The notes beneath the pieces are model-generated. The model was not told the origin of the DNA, made no database searches, and saw nothing but the letters and a program-made list of their open reading frames with translations. Positions 8,030 through 16,876 of a stretch of DNA of 45,911 nucleotides are shown here, one piece after another (the stretch's first letter is position 1; the number at the start of each line of letters is the position of its first letter). This DNA comes from an uncultured Bacilli bacterium. GTDB lineage: Bacteria; Bacillota_I; Bacilli_A; RF39; UBA660. Location: contig CANQXT010000004.1 in assembly GCA_947627915.1 (NCBI GenBank), forward strand, positions 1-45,911, written 5' to 3'. The position numbers and the translations under genes are program-made.

Positions 8030-9625
8030 CTAAACGATTTCAACTTTTGAAATATCAAAAACATCATTAATTACTGAGGAATTATCAATCTCTTTTTGCT
8101 TTTCTTCCTCTATATATTTATATACCTTTTTTGCTTTTAAATCAAGAATATATTGTTCTTTTTCTTTATTCCATCTATCTTTAGTTAAAAAAATTATTTT
8201 GTAGTCTTTATGACATATTTTAGAAAATAATTTTTCTATTTCTTCAAGCATACCATTAGCAAGATTTACTAAATGGTTATTTAAACAAGTACAGATCAAA
8301 TTTTTAGAAGATGCTGCAACTATTTCACTATCAATTAAAATATTTTTTAATTTTCCTTCTAAATTACTATCATTAAGTAATTTTTGATATTCATCTTTTG
8401 CATCTTCTAGATATGTTCTTTTAGCATCATAGAAACAATTATTTATTCTTATATTAATTAAATTTTCATCTATTTCAGAGTTTTCTTTAACATTTTCATC
8501 GTTATTTGTTATTGATTTATCTTCTATAATATTTGATTCATTTTTTGCTTTTAAAGTTTCTTTTTTTTCTTTTACAACTTCATTTTCCACTTTACTATTA
8601 TTAATTGAAAAATAATTTAATAAAAGCATTTCTAAAATAGTGTAATTATCAACATTTATATTTATTTTATTTAAACTATCAGACAATTCAAATATCATAT
8701 TTTTGTATGAATCAAAATTTAATCTTTCTCTACTACCATGCAACATTATATTTTTTGCTTTTTTACTAATTGATTCAACAATTCTTTTTACTAATGTTTT
8801 ATAATCAACACCTCTAGAACGAAAATCATTTATTATATTGAAAAATTCATCAAAGTTATTTTGTTCAATTGTATCTAATAAGGCATTAATTGTTTTTTGG
8901 GATACAACTTTAATTTGATTTTCTATTAATTCTAAAGTTATTTCACATTCGTTTTTAGATAATTGATCTAATAGACTTAATGCATCTCTTAACCCACCTT
9001 CAGAAACTATTGCAATTTCATTTAAAGCTTCTTCGGTAATTTTAATATTTTCCTTTTTACAAACGTTTGTTAGTAATTCAACAATTTTTTCAACTTTAAT
9101 TTTTTGAAAATCAAATCTTTGACATCTAGACAAAATAGTTATTGGGACGTTTTCAACATTAGTTGTGGCCAATATAAACACTGTATGTGTAGGAGGCTCT
9201 TCTAAAGTTAGCAAAAGAGCATTAAAAGCTTCCATTGTTAACATATGTACTTCATCAATTATATATACCTTATATTTTCCGTTAGTTGGAGTTAATTTTA
9301 TATTATCAATTATTTGTCTAATTTCATTAACTCCGCGGTTTGATGCTGCATCTATTTCAATAATATCTGGATTTTCTTTAAAATTCTTGCAAAACTCACA
9401 TTTACCACATGGTGAACCATTTTCTGGATTAGCACAATTTAAAGCTTTAGCTAATACTTTTGCTGTTGTTGTTTTTCCTGTTCCACGAGGTCCAGAGAAT
9501 ATATAAGCATGTGATACTTGGTTATTTATAATAGAATTTTTTAAAATTTTGGTAATATAGTCTTGGCCTACAATAGAATCGAAATTGTCAGGACGATATT
9601 TTCTGTACAAAACTTTATATTTCAT
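8030..9625 (-). CDS. dnaX: DNA polymerase III tau/gamma subunit
   Basis: 531 residues. An AAA+ clamp-loader ATPase with Walker A GPRGTGKTTTAKVLA, a zinc module (CANPENGSPCGKCEFC), Walker B IIDEVHML and the SRC arginine-finger motif (ILSRCQRFDF). A linker rich in Lys, Glu and Asn (about 350-400) leads to a C-terminal tau region. It has its own promoter after the tadA terminator. Works with delta' (holB, 1.2 kb downstream). I see no convincing slippery site for a separate gamma form. Confidence 0.97.
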   Translation of the reverse strand: MKYKVLYRKYRPDNFDSIVGQDYITKILKNSIINNQVSHAYIFSGPRGTGKTTTAKVLAKALNCANPENGSPCGKCEFCKNFKENPDIIEIDAASNRGVNEIRQIIDNIKLTPTNGKYKVYIIDEVHMLTMEAFNALLLTLEEPPTHTVFILATTNVENVPITILSRCQRFDFQKIKVEKIVELLTNVCKKENIKITEEALNEIAIVSEGGLRDALSLLDQLSKNECEITLELIENQIKVVSQKTINALLDTIEQNNFDEFFNIINDFRSRGVDYKTLVKRIVESISKKAKNIMLHGSRERLNFDSYKNMIFELSDSLNKININVDNYTILEMLLLNYFSINNSKVENEVVKEKKETLKAKNESNIIEDKSITNNDENVKENSEIDENLINIRINNCFYDAKRTYLEDAKDEYQKLLNDSNLEGKLKNILIDSEIVAASSKNLICTCLNNHLVNLANGMLEEIEKLFSKICHKDYKIIFLTKDRWNKEKEQYILDLKAKKVYKYIEEEKQKEIDNSSVINDVFDISKVEIV

Positions 9626-9645
9626 GATGTTTTCCTTTCTTTTTT

Positions 9646-9674
9646 ATTATATCACGTATAAAAAAAATTAAGAA
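9646..9674 (-). promoter_or_regulatory. Promoter for dnaX
   Basis: TATAAT with an upstream TG (TGATATAAT, extended -10) lies 17 nt from a poor -35, TTCTTA, which overlaps the tadA terminator. Would drive dnaX-ybaB-recR and possibly further. Confidence 0.55.
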
Positions 9675-9687
9675 TTATTTTCTTAAT
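9660..9687 (-). terminator. Terminator overlapping the end of tadA
   Basis: On the minus strand, AATTAAGAA and TTCTTAATT pair around a short AT loop and are followed by eight T residues. The stem includes the last tadA codons and its stop. Confidence 0.75.
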
Positions 9688-10094
9688 TTTTTAAAAAATT
9701 TATTCATTAAATCTGTTATTTTTTTATTATATTCATTATTATTATCTATTTGAAAGTAATTTTTCAAATTATTAGTATTTTTCTTTCCAGATAATAGATA
9801 ATAAACATTTTTAATTCTTGATTCATTTATAATATTAACGCACATATTACAAGGTTCTAGCGTTACATAAAGATCACATTCATTTAAACGCCAATCACCA
9901 ATTTTTTTGCTTGCTTTCAGAATAGCATTTATCTCTGCGTGACCAAAAATGTAATATTTTTTCTGACGATTGTTTGATCCTACTGATATTATCTTATTAT
10001 TTTTTACTATCAGAGCACCAACTGGAATTTCGTTGTTAGAATATGATTTTTTAGCAGCATTATATAGTTTTTTAAATATTATATCTTTATTCAT
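9675..10094 (-). CDS. tadA: tRNA adenosine-34 deaminase TadA
   Basis: 139 residues from ATG 10094. The zinc deaminase motifs HAEINAI and PCNMC are intact. It makes inosine at the wobble position of tRNA-Arg(ACG). The track start at 10217 is wrong: its extra 41 residues are a translation of the SRP RNA gene and its promoter, and the track's first codon TTG is part of the SRP -35 box. AAGG lies 6 nt before the chosen ATG. The order tadA-SRP RNA-dnaX is as in Bacillus, except that here the RNA precedes tadA. Confidence 0.93.
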   Translation of the reverse strand: MNKDIIFKKLYNAAKKSYSNNEIPVGALIVKNNKIISVGSNNRQKKYYIFGHAEINAILKASKKIGDWRLNECDLYVTLEPCNMCVNIINESRIKNVYYLLSGKKNTNNLKNYFQIDNNNEYNKKITDLMNKFFKKLRK

Positions 10095-10104
10095 ATTATA
10101 CCTT

Positions 10105-10184
10105 AAAAAAAGCACACACAAATAGGGATTGATGTGGCTGCTGTCTTCCAACTCTGACCAGGTTACAATATATTTGTTGTGCGT
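10105..10184 (-). ncRNA. ffs: Small signal recognition particle RNA (4.5S-type)
   Basis: The minus strand contains ACCTGGTCAG, GGAAG and AGCAGCCA in order, the conserved Ffh-binding tip of bacterial SRP RNA. Flanking arms GCACAACAAATA and TATTTGTGTGTGC pair over 12 bp with one bulge, and seven T residues follow the closing stem. Length is about 75-80 nt, the short form lacking an Alu domain; Bacillus has the long form (about 270 nt). Neighbours tadA and dnaX are typical. Confidence 0.93.
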
Positions 10185-10188
10185 AATT

Positions 10189-10217
10189 ATATTAACATAT
10201 CTATATAAATAATTCAA
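10189..10217 (-). promoter_or_regulatory. Promoter for the SRP RNA
   Basis: TTGAAT (-35) and TAATAT (-10) are 17 nt apart on the minus strand, placing the start near 10182, at the first base of the SRP RNA stem. Confidence 0.6.
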
Positions 10218-10249
10218 GATATATTTCGATTATATTATGTCAACCAATT

Positions 10250-10263
10250 ATTTCCCGGGAAAT
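10250..10263. promoter_or_regulatory. Noc-binding site (NBS) 1
   Basis: Exact ATTTCCCGGGAAAT, the Bacillus Noc consensus as I recall it, preceded by TTATGTCAACCAATT. A noc-like gene lies at 27.9 kb. Confidence 0.85.
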
Positions 10264-10301
10264 ATTATTTTTACATTTTCACAGTATTATGTAAACCAAT
10301 T

Positions 10302-10315
10302 ATTTCCCGGAAAAT
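10302..10315. promoter_or_regulatory. Noc-binding site 2, one mismatch
   Basis: ATTTCCCGGAAAAT, one base off the palindrome, preceded by TTATGTAAACCAATT in the same phase as site 1. Confidence 0.75.
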
Positions 10316-10357
10316 AATTTATTTATTTTATTTCAATTAATTTAGCTTTATAATCAA

Positions 10358-10373
10358 TGTTTCACGTGAAACA
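10358..10373. promoter_or_regulatory. parS site 1
   Basis: Perfect palindrome TGTTTCACGTGAAACA, the ParB consensus. The symmetry continues to TCAA...TTGA, 24 bp in all. Confidence 0.92.
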
Positions 10374-10552
10374 TTGATAAAAATAATTAATTAGTTGGTA
10401 GAAAATAATCTAATCTATATAACAATTTTATTTTTTTGCATTAAAGAAAACATTTTTTAATATTTTTGATTTAACTATTAAAAAATTTTAAAATGCAAAA
10501 ATTATTTTTTTATTTTAGTGTATCTACATTTATCATGTTACGTAAATTAATT

Positions 10553-10566
10553 ATTTCCTAGGAATA
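10553..10566. promoter_or_regulatory. Degenerate Noc-like site 3
   Basis: ATTTCCTAGGAATA keeps the TTCC/GGAA arms but has TA at the centre. The flank GTAAATTAATT resembles that of the other sites. May be decayed. Confidence 0.4.
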
Positions 10567-10597
10567 TTTTTTTGATTAACTATTTTAATATAATTAA

Positions 10598-10613
10598 TGT
10601 TTCACGTGAAACA
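10598..10613. promoter_or_regulatory. parS site 2
   Basis: Perfect TGTTTCACGTGAAACA, 32 bp from the degenerate Noc-like site. Confidence 0.92.
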
Positions 10614-10780
10614 TTTAGCATTTACACATTTAAAATTTAAAATTAATTTAAAAATTGTTAAATTAATTCATTATTTTTTTAAAATTAGTAATTATTTAAT
10701 AAAGATATTATAAATGATATAAACAACTAAAATAATAAAACTATGCATTTTATATTTTTAAAACACAATTTTTCAAATAA

Positions 10781-10796
10781 TGTTTCACGTGAAACA
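10781..10796. promoter_or_regulatory. parS site 3 within a 34-bp palindrome
   Basis: TGTTTCACGTGAAACA flanked by TTCAAATAA and its exact complement TTATTTGAA, giving a perfect 34-bp palindrome (10772-10805). Confidence 0.93.
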
Positions 10797-10981
10797 TTAT
10801 TTGAATTAAAACATCAATTATTATAATATTTAATAGTAAAGTTAATTATTATTAAATTTATTTAAATCTATCAAATAAATAATTTATAAATCAATTTTAA
10901 TTCTTATCTTACTAAATAATAGATTTTGTTTATACAATAAGCAGTTTTATAGTTTAAAATTTTAAAATTATTTTATATTAA

Positions 10982-10997
10982 TGTTCCACGTGAAACA
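10982..10997. promoter_or_regulatory. parS site 4 within a ~40-bp palindrome
   Basis: TGTTCCACGTGAAACA, identical to the classical Bacillus parS. The surrounding TTTTATATTAA/TTAATATAAAA arms extend the symmetry to about 40 bp (10970-11009), broken only at the central C. Confidence 0.93.
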
Positions 10998-11042
10998 TTA
11001 ATATAAAATTAAATATAAATATTCATAAATAAGTTTAAATAT

Positions 11043-11077
11043 AAAAAAACAACATTTCATATGAAATATTGTTTTTA
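11043..11077 (-). terminator. Palindrome, possible gyrA terminator
   Basis: ACAATATTTCATATGAAAT pairs with itself between an A run and a T run. In the gyrA direction it reads as an AT-only hairpin followed by T residues. It could equally be a degenerate parS (TTTCATATGAAA against TTTCACGTGAAA). Confidence 0.45.
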
Positions 11078-11104
11078 CATTTTTATATATTATGTAAACC
11101 AATT

Positions 11105-11118
11105 ATTTCCCGGGAAAT
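11105..11118. promoter_or_regulatory. Noc-binding site 4
   Basis: Exact ATTTCCCGGGAAAT inside a 22-bp palindrome (11101-11122), preceded by TTATGTAAACCAATT. Confidence 0.85.
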
Positions 11119-11143
11119 AATTTAATTATTATGTCAACCAAAT

Positions 11144-11157
11144 ATTTCCCGGGAAAT
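11144..11157. promoter_or_regulatory. Noc-binding site 5
   Basis: Exact ATTTCCCGGGAAAT inside a 20-bp palindrome, preceded by TTATGTCAACCAA. It ends five bases from the gyrA stop codon. Confidence 0.85.
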
Positions 11158-11161
11158 ATTT

Positions 11162-13723
11162 TTATTGATTATCTTCGTTTTGAATGTCATTAATTTCTTC
11201 AACTTTATCAACAATACTTACTGTAGCAACAGTTTGATTTTCTCTTAATGAAATCAATCTTAAACCTTGTGTTACACGACCTAAAATAGATATTTGTTCA
11301 ACTGGTAATTTAATAGTTATACCCGCATTAGTCATAATAACAACATCTTTATTATCTTCAACTATTTTAGAAGCAACTAAAGTACCATTCTTTTCTGTAA
11401 TATTTAGTGCTAAAACACCTTTACTTCCTCTTTTTGTTTGACGAAAATCAGCAACTTTTGTTCGTTTTCCGTATCCTTTCTCTGTAACTAATAATAACAT
11501 TGAATCTTCTTCAGTAACTTCACAGCAAATACAATCATTTTCCCCTAAGTTAATACCTCTAACACCGGATGCTGTACGTCCCATTACTCTAACTTCGGAT
11601 TCATCAAATTTTACCATTCTACCATTGTTGCTTCCTAATAATATCATATTATTACCTGAAGTTTTCTTAACAGCAATTAACTCATCATTATTTTTTAAGT
11701 TAATACATATCTTACCTGAGTTTCTAATATTATCAAATTCTTTTATATCAGTACGTTTAACAATACCTTTTTTAGTTGCAAATAATAGATATTTAGCTTC
11801 ATCTTCCTTAGTTACCTTAATTATAGTATTAATTTTTTCTCCTTTTTCAATTTGTAATAAATTAATTGCTGGTAAACCTTTAGATTGTCTACTAAATTCT
11901 GGTATTTCATAACCTTTTAAACGATATACTTTTCCTTTATTAGTAAAGAACATAATATAATCGTGAGTTGAAATATTAATTAAATGAGTTACAAAATCTT
12001 CATCCGTAGTCGTTAATCCTTTTATTCCAACTCCACCACGATTTTGAACTTTAAATGTATCATTCTTCGTTCTCTTAATATATCCTTTATCAGTCATAAT
12101 AATCATAGAATCTTCTTCAGGAATTAATGATTCATCTTCTATATAATCAATAGCAGTCATATCAATAGTTGTTCTTCTTTCATCTCCATATTTATCTTTA
12201 ATTTCTAATAATTCTTTTCTAATTATTTCTAACACTTTTTGTTCAGATGCCAATATTGCTTTTAATTCTTCTATTTCTTTCAATAAGGCATTTAACTCTT
12301 CTTCTATCTTATCTCTTTCTAGACCAGTTAAACGACGTAATTTTAATTCTAATATAGCATCAGCTTGGACTTCAGATAAACTAAAGCGACTAATTAATTT
12401 AGCTTTTGCATCAATATCGTCATCTGCAGTTTTAATAATATTAACAACTTCATCAATATTATCTTGAGCTATCTTATAACCTTCTAAAATATGTACTCTT
12501 TTTTCATCTTTTGCTAAGTCAAAACGAGTTCTTCTAATTATGACTTCTTTTTGATGATCTATATACTTAGAAATTATATCTTTTAAGCCAAGTGTTTTTG
12601 GAGTACCATTATCAAGCATTAAAAATATTATACCATAATTAACTTGGAAAGATGTATGTTTATATAAATTATTTAAAATTATTTGAGGATTAGCATCTCT
12701 TTTTAATGTAATAGTTATTTTTACTCCATCTTTTAAATCAGTATGATAATCTGTTATACCATCAATGATTTTGTCTCTTACTAATTCAGCAACTTTTTCT
12801 TTTAATTCTTGGGTATTAACACCATATGGAACTTCAGTTATAGTAATTATATTATGATTATTATGTTCTTCAATAGTTGCTCTACTTCTAATTGTAATTG
12901 AACCACGACCAGTTTCATATGCTTTTTTTATTCCCGAATTACCTAAAATAATACCACCAGTTGGAAAATCAGGTCCTTTTATATATTGCATAAGTCCTAA
13001 TGTATCAATTTCTGGATTATCAATATAAGCAACACATCCATCAATAACCTCACCTAAATTATGAGGTGGAATATTTGTTGCCATACCAACAGCAATTCCC
13101 ATTGAACCATTTACTAAAATATTTGGAAATCTTGATGGTAATACTTTAGGTTCTTCCAACGTTTCATCATAATTAGGAGTCATATCAACAGTATCTTTGT
13201 TGATATCTTTCAATAACTCTAAGGAAATTTTGGCAAGTCTTGCTTCAGTATAACGATAAGCTGCAGCTCCATCTCCTTCGATATTACCAAAGTTTCCGTG
13301 ACCATCAATAAGCATATATCTTTGATTGAAACTTTGAGCTAATCTAACCATTGCTTCATAAATAGATGAATCACCATGTGGATGATAATGTCCCATAACG
13401 TTACCAACTGTTGTAGCTGATTTTCTATGAGGTTTATCAGGGGTATTACCTTCTTCATACATAGACCATAAAATTCTACGATGAACTGGTTTTAATCCAT
13501 CTCTTAAGTCTGGAATAGCTCTTGAAGTAATTACACTCATTGAATAATCTAGAAAAGAATCTTTTACTTCATCAACAATATTATTTTCTTTGTGTGAATC
13601 TCTTTCGTGAAATTCACCACCATAATTATTTTCTGATTGTTCTTCTAATTCATTTTCTATATTATCAGATTCATTATTAGGACTATCATCATTAATTGTT
13701 TTATTTATTTCTTCATTATCCAT
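11162..13723 (-). CDS. gyrA: DNA gyrase subunit A
   Basis: 853 residues. The breakage-reunion domain has the catalytic tyrosine in AAYRYTEARL and the helix-4 region HPHGDSSIYEAMVRLAQ, with the usual Ser and acidic residue at the quinolone positions. The C-terminal pinwheel has a GyrA-box-like QNRGGVG, slightly off the canonical QRRGGKG. An acidic Asn/Glu-rich extension of about 50 residues precedes the conserved start, which is unusual. GGAGG lies before the ATG. Last gene of the recF-gyrB-gyrA run; it ends against a Noc-type palindrome. Confidence 0.97.
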   Translation of the reverse strand: MDNEEINKTINDDSPNNESDNIENELEEQSENNYGGEFHERDSHKENNIVDEVKDSFLDYSMSVITSRAIPDLRDGLKPVHRRILWSMYEEGNTPDKPHRKSATTVGNVMGHYHPHGDSSIYEAMVRLAQSFNQRYMLIDGHGNFGNIEGDGAAAYRYTEARLAKISLELLKDINKDTVDMTPNYDETLEEPKVLPSRFPNILVNGSMGIAVGMATNIPPHNLGEVIDGCVAYIDNPEIDTLGLMQYIKGPDFPTGGIILGNSGIKKAYETGRGSITIRSRATIEEHNNHNIITITEVPYGVNTQELKEKVAELVRDKIIDGITDYHTDLKDGVKITITLKRDANPQIILNNLYKHTSFQVNYGIIFLMLDNGTPKTLGLKDIISKYIDHQKEVIIRRTRFDLAKDEKRVHILEGYKIAQDNIDEVVNIIKTADDDIDAKAKLISRFSLSEVQADAILELKLRRLTGLERDKIEEELNALLKEIEELKAILASEQKVLEIIRKELLEIKDKYGDERRTTIDMTAIDYIEDESLIPEEDSMIIMTDKGYIKRTKNDTFKVQNRGGVGIKGLTTTDEDFVTHLINISTHDYIMFFTNKGKVYRLKGYEIPEFSRQSKGLPAINLLQIEKGEKINTIIKVTKEDEAKYLLFATKKGIVKRTDIKEFDNIRNSGKICINLKNNDELIAVKKTSGNNMILLGSNNGRMVKFDESEVRVMGRTASGVRGINLGENDCICCEVTEEDSMLLLVTEKGYGKRTKVADFRQTKRGSKGVLALNITEKNGTLVASKIVEDNKDVVIMTNAGITIKLPVEQISILGRVTQGLRLISLRENQTVATVSIVDKVEEINDIQNEDNQ

Positions 13724-13733
13724 TATAAACCTC

Positions 13734-15662
13734 CTAAATATCTAAGTTTTTAACCTTAATAGCATTTTCTTCAATAAATGCTCTTCTTGGTTCTACCTCA
13801 TCACCCATTAATTTTTCAAATATAGCATCAGCTGCAATACAATCACCAACGGTTATTTTTCTTAATGTCCGCTTATTAATATCCATTGTTGTTTCATTTA
13901 ATTCTTCAGCATCCATTTCTCCTAAACCTTTCATACGGGCAATTTCTGCTCTATTTCTAACATTTTCAGGTAAAGATGCTAAATATTCTTCTTTTTCTTG
14001 TTCGTCTAAAACATATTTTCTTGTTTTTCCATGCATTATTCTAAATAATGGAGGTTGAGCAGCATAAACATGGCCAGCTTCCACAATAGGTTTAAAAAAT
14101 CTATAAAATAATGTTAATAATAAAACTCTAATATGAGCACCATCGACATCGGCATCTGTCATTATAATGATTTTATCGTATCTTAATTTAGATAAATCAA
14201 AATATTCGCCAATTCCTGTACCAAATGCTGTAATTATTGTTTTAATTTCTTCATTACCTAAAGCTTTGTCTAAACGTGCTTTTTCAACATTTAAAATTTT
14301 ACCTCTTAAAGGAAGAATAGCTTGTGTCATTGAATCTCTTCCTTCTTTAGCAGAACCACCAGCTGAATCTCCTTCGACTATAAATATTTCAGAAACAGTA
14401 GGATCTTTACTTTTACAATCTGATAATTTACCAAAGAAATTAGTTGTTGCTAAATCACTTTTTCGAGTAGCTTCTCTCGCCTTTTTTGCAGCCATTCTTG
14501 CATCTCTTGCTAATACTGCTTTACCAATAATAATCTTAGCATAATCAGGATTTTCAAGTAAAAATTGTTCAAATCCTTCTGAAAAAACACTATCAGCTAA
14601 ATTTTTAACTTCCGAATTACCTAATCTTCCTTTGGTTTGGCCTTCAAATTGGGGATTTGGATGTTTACAAGAAATAATCATTGTTAATCCTTCTTTAACA
14701 TCATCCTCTTTTAAGTTTTCATCTTTTTCTTTTAATATATTATTTTTTCGAGCATAATTATTAATTACTCTTAATAATGCTCTTTTAACACCATCTTCAT
14801 GAGTACCACCATCGTGAGTATTAATATTATTAACAAAAGAATAAATATTTTCATTATATCCAGTGTTGTATTGCATTGCAACTTCAAAAATAATACCATC
14901 TTTTTCACCATTTAAATGAATTATTTCATCATGAAGTACTGTTTTACCTTGGTTTATAAACTTAACATACTCAGATATACCACCTTCATAAAGGAAAGTT
15001 TCACCAGTTGTATCTTCCATATCCCGATCATCTCTAATAGTAAGTGATAATCCTTTATTTAAAAATGCTAATTCTCTAATTCTTACTTTTAAAGTTTCAT
15101 AATCATAAATATCGGTATCGAATATTTCTGGATCTGGTTTAAATGTTACAGTTGTACCTGTTCTATTTTCTTCACAAGTACCAATTTCTGTTAACTTTTG
15201 AACAGTTTTTCCACCATTTGCAAATTTAGTTTCATATATTTTAGAATTTTTATAAACTGTTACAGTTACCCATTTGGATAAAGCATTAACAACGGAAGCA
15301 CCAACTCCGTGAAGTCCACCACTTACTTTGTAGCCACCTCCACCAAATTTTCCTCCAGCATGTAAAACAGTATATACAGTCTCTACTGTTGATACCCCTG
15401 TTTTTGGATGAATACCAACGGGAATACCACGACCATTATCTCTAACTGTTATTGAATTATCTTTATTTATAATAACTTCTATATGATTACAAAAACCTGC
15501 TAAAGCTTCATCTATCGCATTATCTACGATTTCCCAAACTAAATGATGAAGACCTTTAACATCAGTTGTACCAATATACATCCCTGGTCTTTTTCTTACT
15601 GCTTCTAATCCTTCTAAGACTTGAATATCATCTTCATTATAATGTAAATTTTTATCATCCAT
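13734..15662 (-). CDS. gyrB: DNA gyrase subunit B
   Basis: 642 residues from ATG 15662. The track's GTG at 15671 lies within the ribosome-binding site AAGGGTGAGG. GHKL ATPase ([35 protein letters not shown]), then Toprim ([22 protein letters not shown], and DADVDGAHI for metals) and the C-terminal [21 protein letters not shown] points to GyrB rather than ParE. With GyrA it supercoils DNA using ATP. Adjacent to recF and gyrA as in many Firmicutes. Confidence 0.97.
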   Translation of the reverse strand: MDDKNLHYNEDDIQVLEGLEAVRKRPGMYIGTTDVKGLHHLVWEIVDNAIDEALAGFCNHIEVIINKDNSITVRDNGRGIPVGIHPKTGVSTVETVYTVLHAGGKFGGGGYKVSGGLHGVGASVVNALSKWVTVTVYKNSKIYETKFANGGKTVQKLTEIGTCEENRTGTTVTFKPDPEIFDTDIYDYETLKVRIRELAFLNKGLSLTIRDDRDMEDTTGETFLYEGGISEYVKFINQGKTVLHDEIIHLNGEKDGIIFEVAMQYNTGYNENIYSFVNNINTHDGGTHEDGVKRALLRVINNYARKNNILKEKDENLKEDDVKEGLTMIISCKHPNPQFEGQTKGRLGNSEVKNLADSVFSEGFEQFLLENPDYAKIIIGKAVLARDARMAAKKAREATRKSDLATTNFFGKLSDCKSKDPTVSEIFIVEGDSAGGSAKEGRDSMTQAILPLRGKILNVEKARLDKALGNEEIKTIITAFGTGIGEYFDLSKLRYDKIIIMTDADVDGAHIRVLLLTLFYRFFKPIVEAGHVYAAQPPLFRIMHGKTRKYVLDEQEKEEYLASLPENVRNRAEIARMKGLGEMDAEELNETTMDINKRTLRKITVGDCIAADAIFEKLMGDEVEPRRAFIEENAIKVKNLDI

Positions 15663-15686
15663 TTCCCTCACCCTTTCTTTGATGAA

Positions 15687-16781
15687 CTATAACTTAATTT
15701 CTTTAACATTATCACAATCTTCTATATTAAAAATACTTGCTTTATTTAATAATTTATCATCTATTTTATTTAAATCAGTTGTGGTTATAAATGTTTGAAT
15801 ATTATCTGATAATAATTTTAAAATATTTTTTATTTTTAAATTATCTAAAGCACTAAATAAATCATCTAATATTAAAATAGGATAATTACCTTTTTCTTTA
15901 TATATTAATTCAATTAATGCTAGCTTAAAGGCAAATATAGCATTTTTCTTTTGTCCATTACTACCAATAATAGCTATATCTTTTTTATCTAATAAAAAGA
16001 TTATATCATCATGATGAATACCATACATTGTTTTACCAATAGCCATTTCTTTTTGATAATTCTTTTTATAATTATTAAATATATCATCAGGATCTTTATT
16101 ATAATCAGAGTTATATTTTATAAATAAATCGCCAAATTCAAATATACTTTGATATTTTTTATTTATATATTCATTTATATTATCAATAAAATTTTTTCGA
16201 TATTCATATATTTTTTTACCATATTCAATTAATTTTTTAGTTAATATATCTAAATAATCATAACTTCTATTACCATTAATAAACATTTCTCTTAAATAAA
16301 AATTTCTTTGTTTTAATATTTTATTATAATTATTTAAGAATAATAAATATTCTTTTTTTATACCACATATTTCTATATTTAATAATTTTCTTCTACTAGA
16401 TGGACTTTCTTGAAAAATTATTTGTTCATCTGGTTGTAATAAAACGACATTAATATTAGAAATATACTCACTTAATTTAGATATTATATTATTATCTATT
16501 TTTACTTTTTTACCTTCTTTATTAATTATAACTTCATATTTATTTGTTGTATTGGTTTCTACCTCTCCTTCTATTTTGGTACTAACTTCTCCATTTTTTA
16601 TTAAATTACAATCATTATTATTGCGAAAAGATCTTGTTATTGATAAAACATATATTGCTTCAACTAAATTTGTTTTTCCTACCCCATTATTTCCATAAAT
16701 AATATTTAAAGTATCATTAAAATTTAGATTTAATTTTGTATAGTTGCGAAAATTAATAAGTTTAATATTGTTCAATTTCAT
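15687..16781 (-). CDS. recF: RecF recombination protein
   Basis: A 364-residue SMC-like ATPase that helps RecOR load RecA at single-strand gaps. Walker A YGNNGVGKTNLVEAIY at residues 29-44; Walker B LILDDLFSALD near 300; the signature region is SNGQKKNAIFAFKLALIE. The start has AAGAAGG 7 nt upstream. It begins the recF-gyrB-gyrA transcription unit from a promoter near 16850. The small S4-domain gene usually between dnaN and recF is absent; a comK-like gene occupies that place. Confidence 0.96.
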   Translation of the reverse strand: MKLNNIKLINFRNYTKLNLNFNDTLNIIYGNNGVGKTNLVEAIYVLSITRSFRNNNDCNLIKNGEVSTKIEGEVETNTTNKYEVIINKEGKKVKIDNNIISKLSEYISNINVVLLQPDEQIIFQESPSSRRKLLNIEICGIKKEYLLFLNNYNKILKQRNFYLREMFINGNRSYDYLDILTKKLIEYGKKIYEYRKNFIDNINEYINKKYQSIFEFGDLFIKYNSDYNKDPDDIFNNYKKNYQKEMAIGKTMYGIHHDDIIFLLDKKDIAIIGSNGQKKNAIFAFKLALIELIYKEKGNYPILILDDLFSALDNLKIKNILKLLSDNIQTFITTTDLNKIDDKLLNKASIFNIEDCDNVKEIKL

Positions 16782-16847
16782 AATTAAGCCTTCTTTTAAT
16801 CATATTTTAATAAAAAGGATATTTGTGTACTCCTATACCTAAATATA

Positions 16848-16876
16848 ATTATAACATAAATACACTATTTTTTAAA
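16848..16876 (-). promoter_or_regulatory. Promoter for recF-gyrB-gyrA
   Basis: TATAAT preceded by TTTAAA at 17 nt on the minus strand; the -35 overlaps the end of the comK-like gene. Leaves a leader of about 60 nt before recF. Confidence 0.5.

Larger units (their letters stand above)
10218..11161. other. Gene-free segregation segment between gyrA and the SRP RNA
   Basis: Nearly 1 kb of very AT-rich sequence with no credible reading frame. Its only GC-containing islands are four parS palindromes (TGTTYCACGTGAAACA) and four or five Noc-type palindromes (ATTTCCCGGGAAAT). Noc-type pairs sit at both ends and the parS sites lie between. It lies about 9 kb from the putative oriC. Individual sites are listed separately. 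Confidence 0.9.

Noticed and set aside
8030-9625. Search for a slippery A-run in dnaX making a separate gamma subunit
   Set aside because: Several A-rich stretches exist, but this is expected from the base composition; none is paired with a convincing stimulatory hairpin and early stop.
10095-10217. N-terminal extension of TadA in the ORF track
   Set aside because: The 41 extra residues translate the SRP RNA gene and its promoter, and the conserved protein starts at ATG 10094 with its own ribosome-binding site.
10218-11161. The parS/Noc segment as a second replication origin or a CRISPR array
   Set aside because: No DnaA-box cluster is present, the palindromes are irregularly spaced with no unique spacers, and the motifs match known segregation sites exactly.
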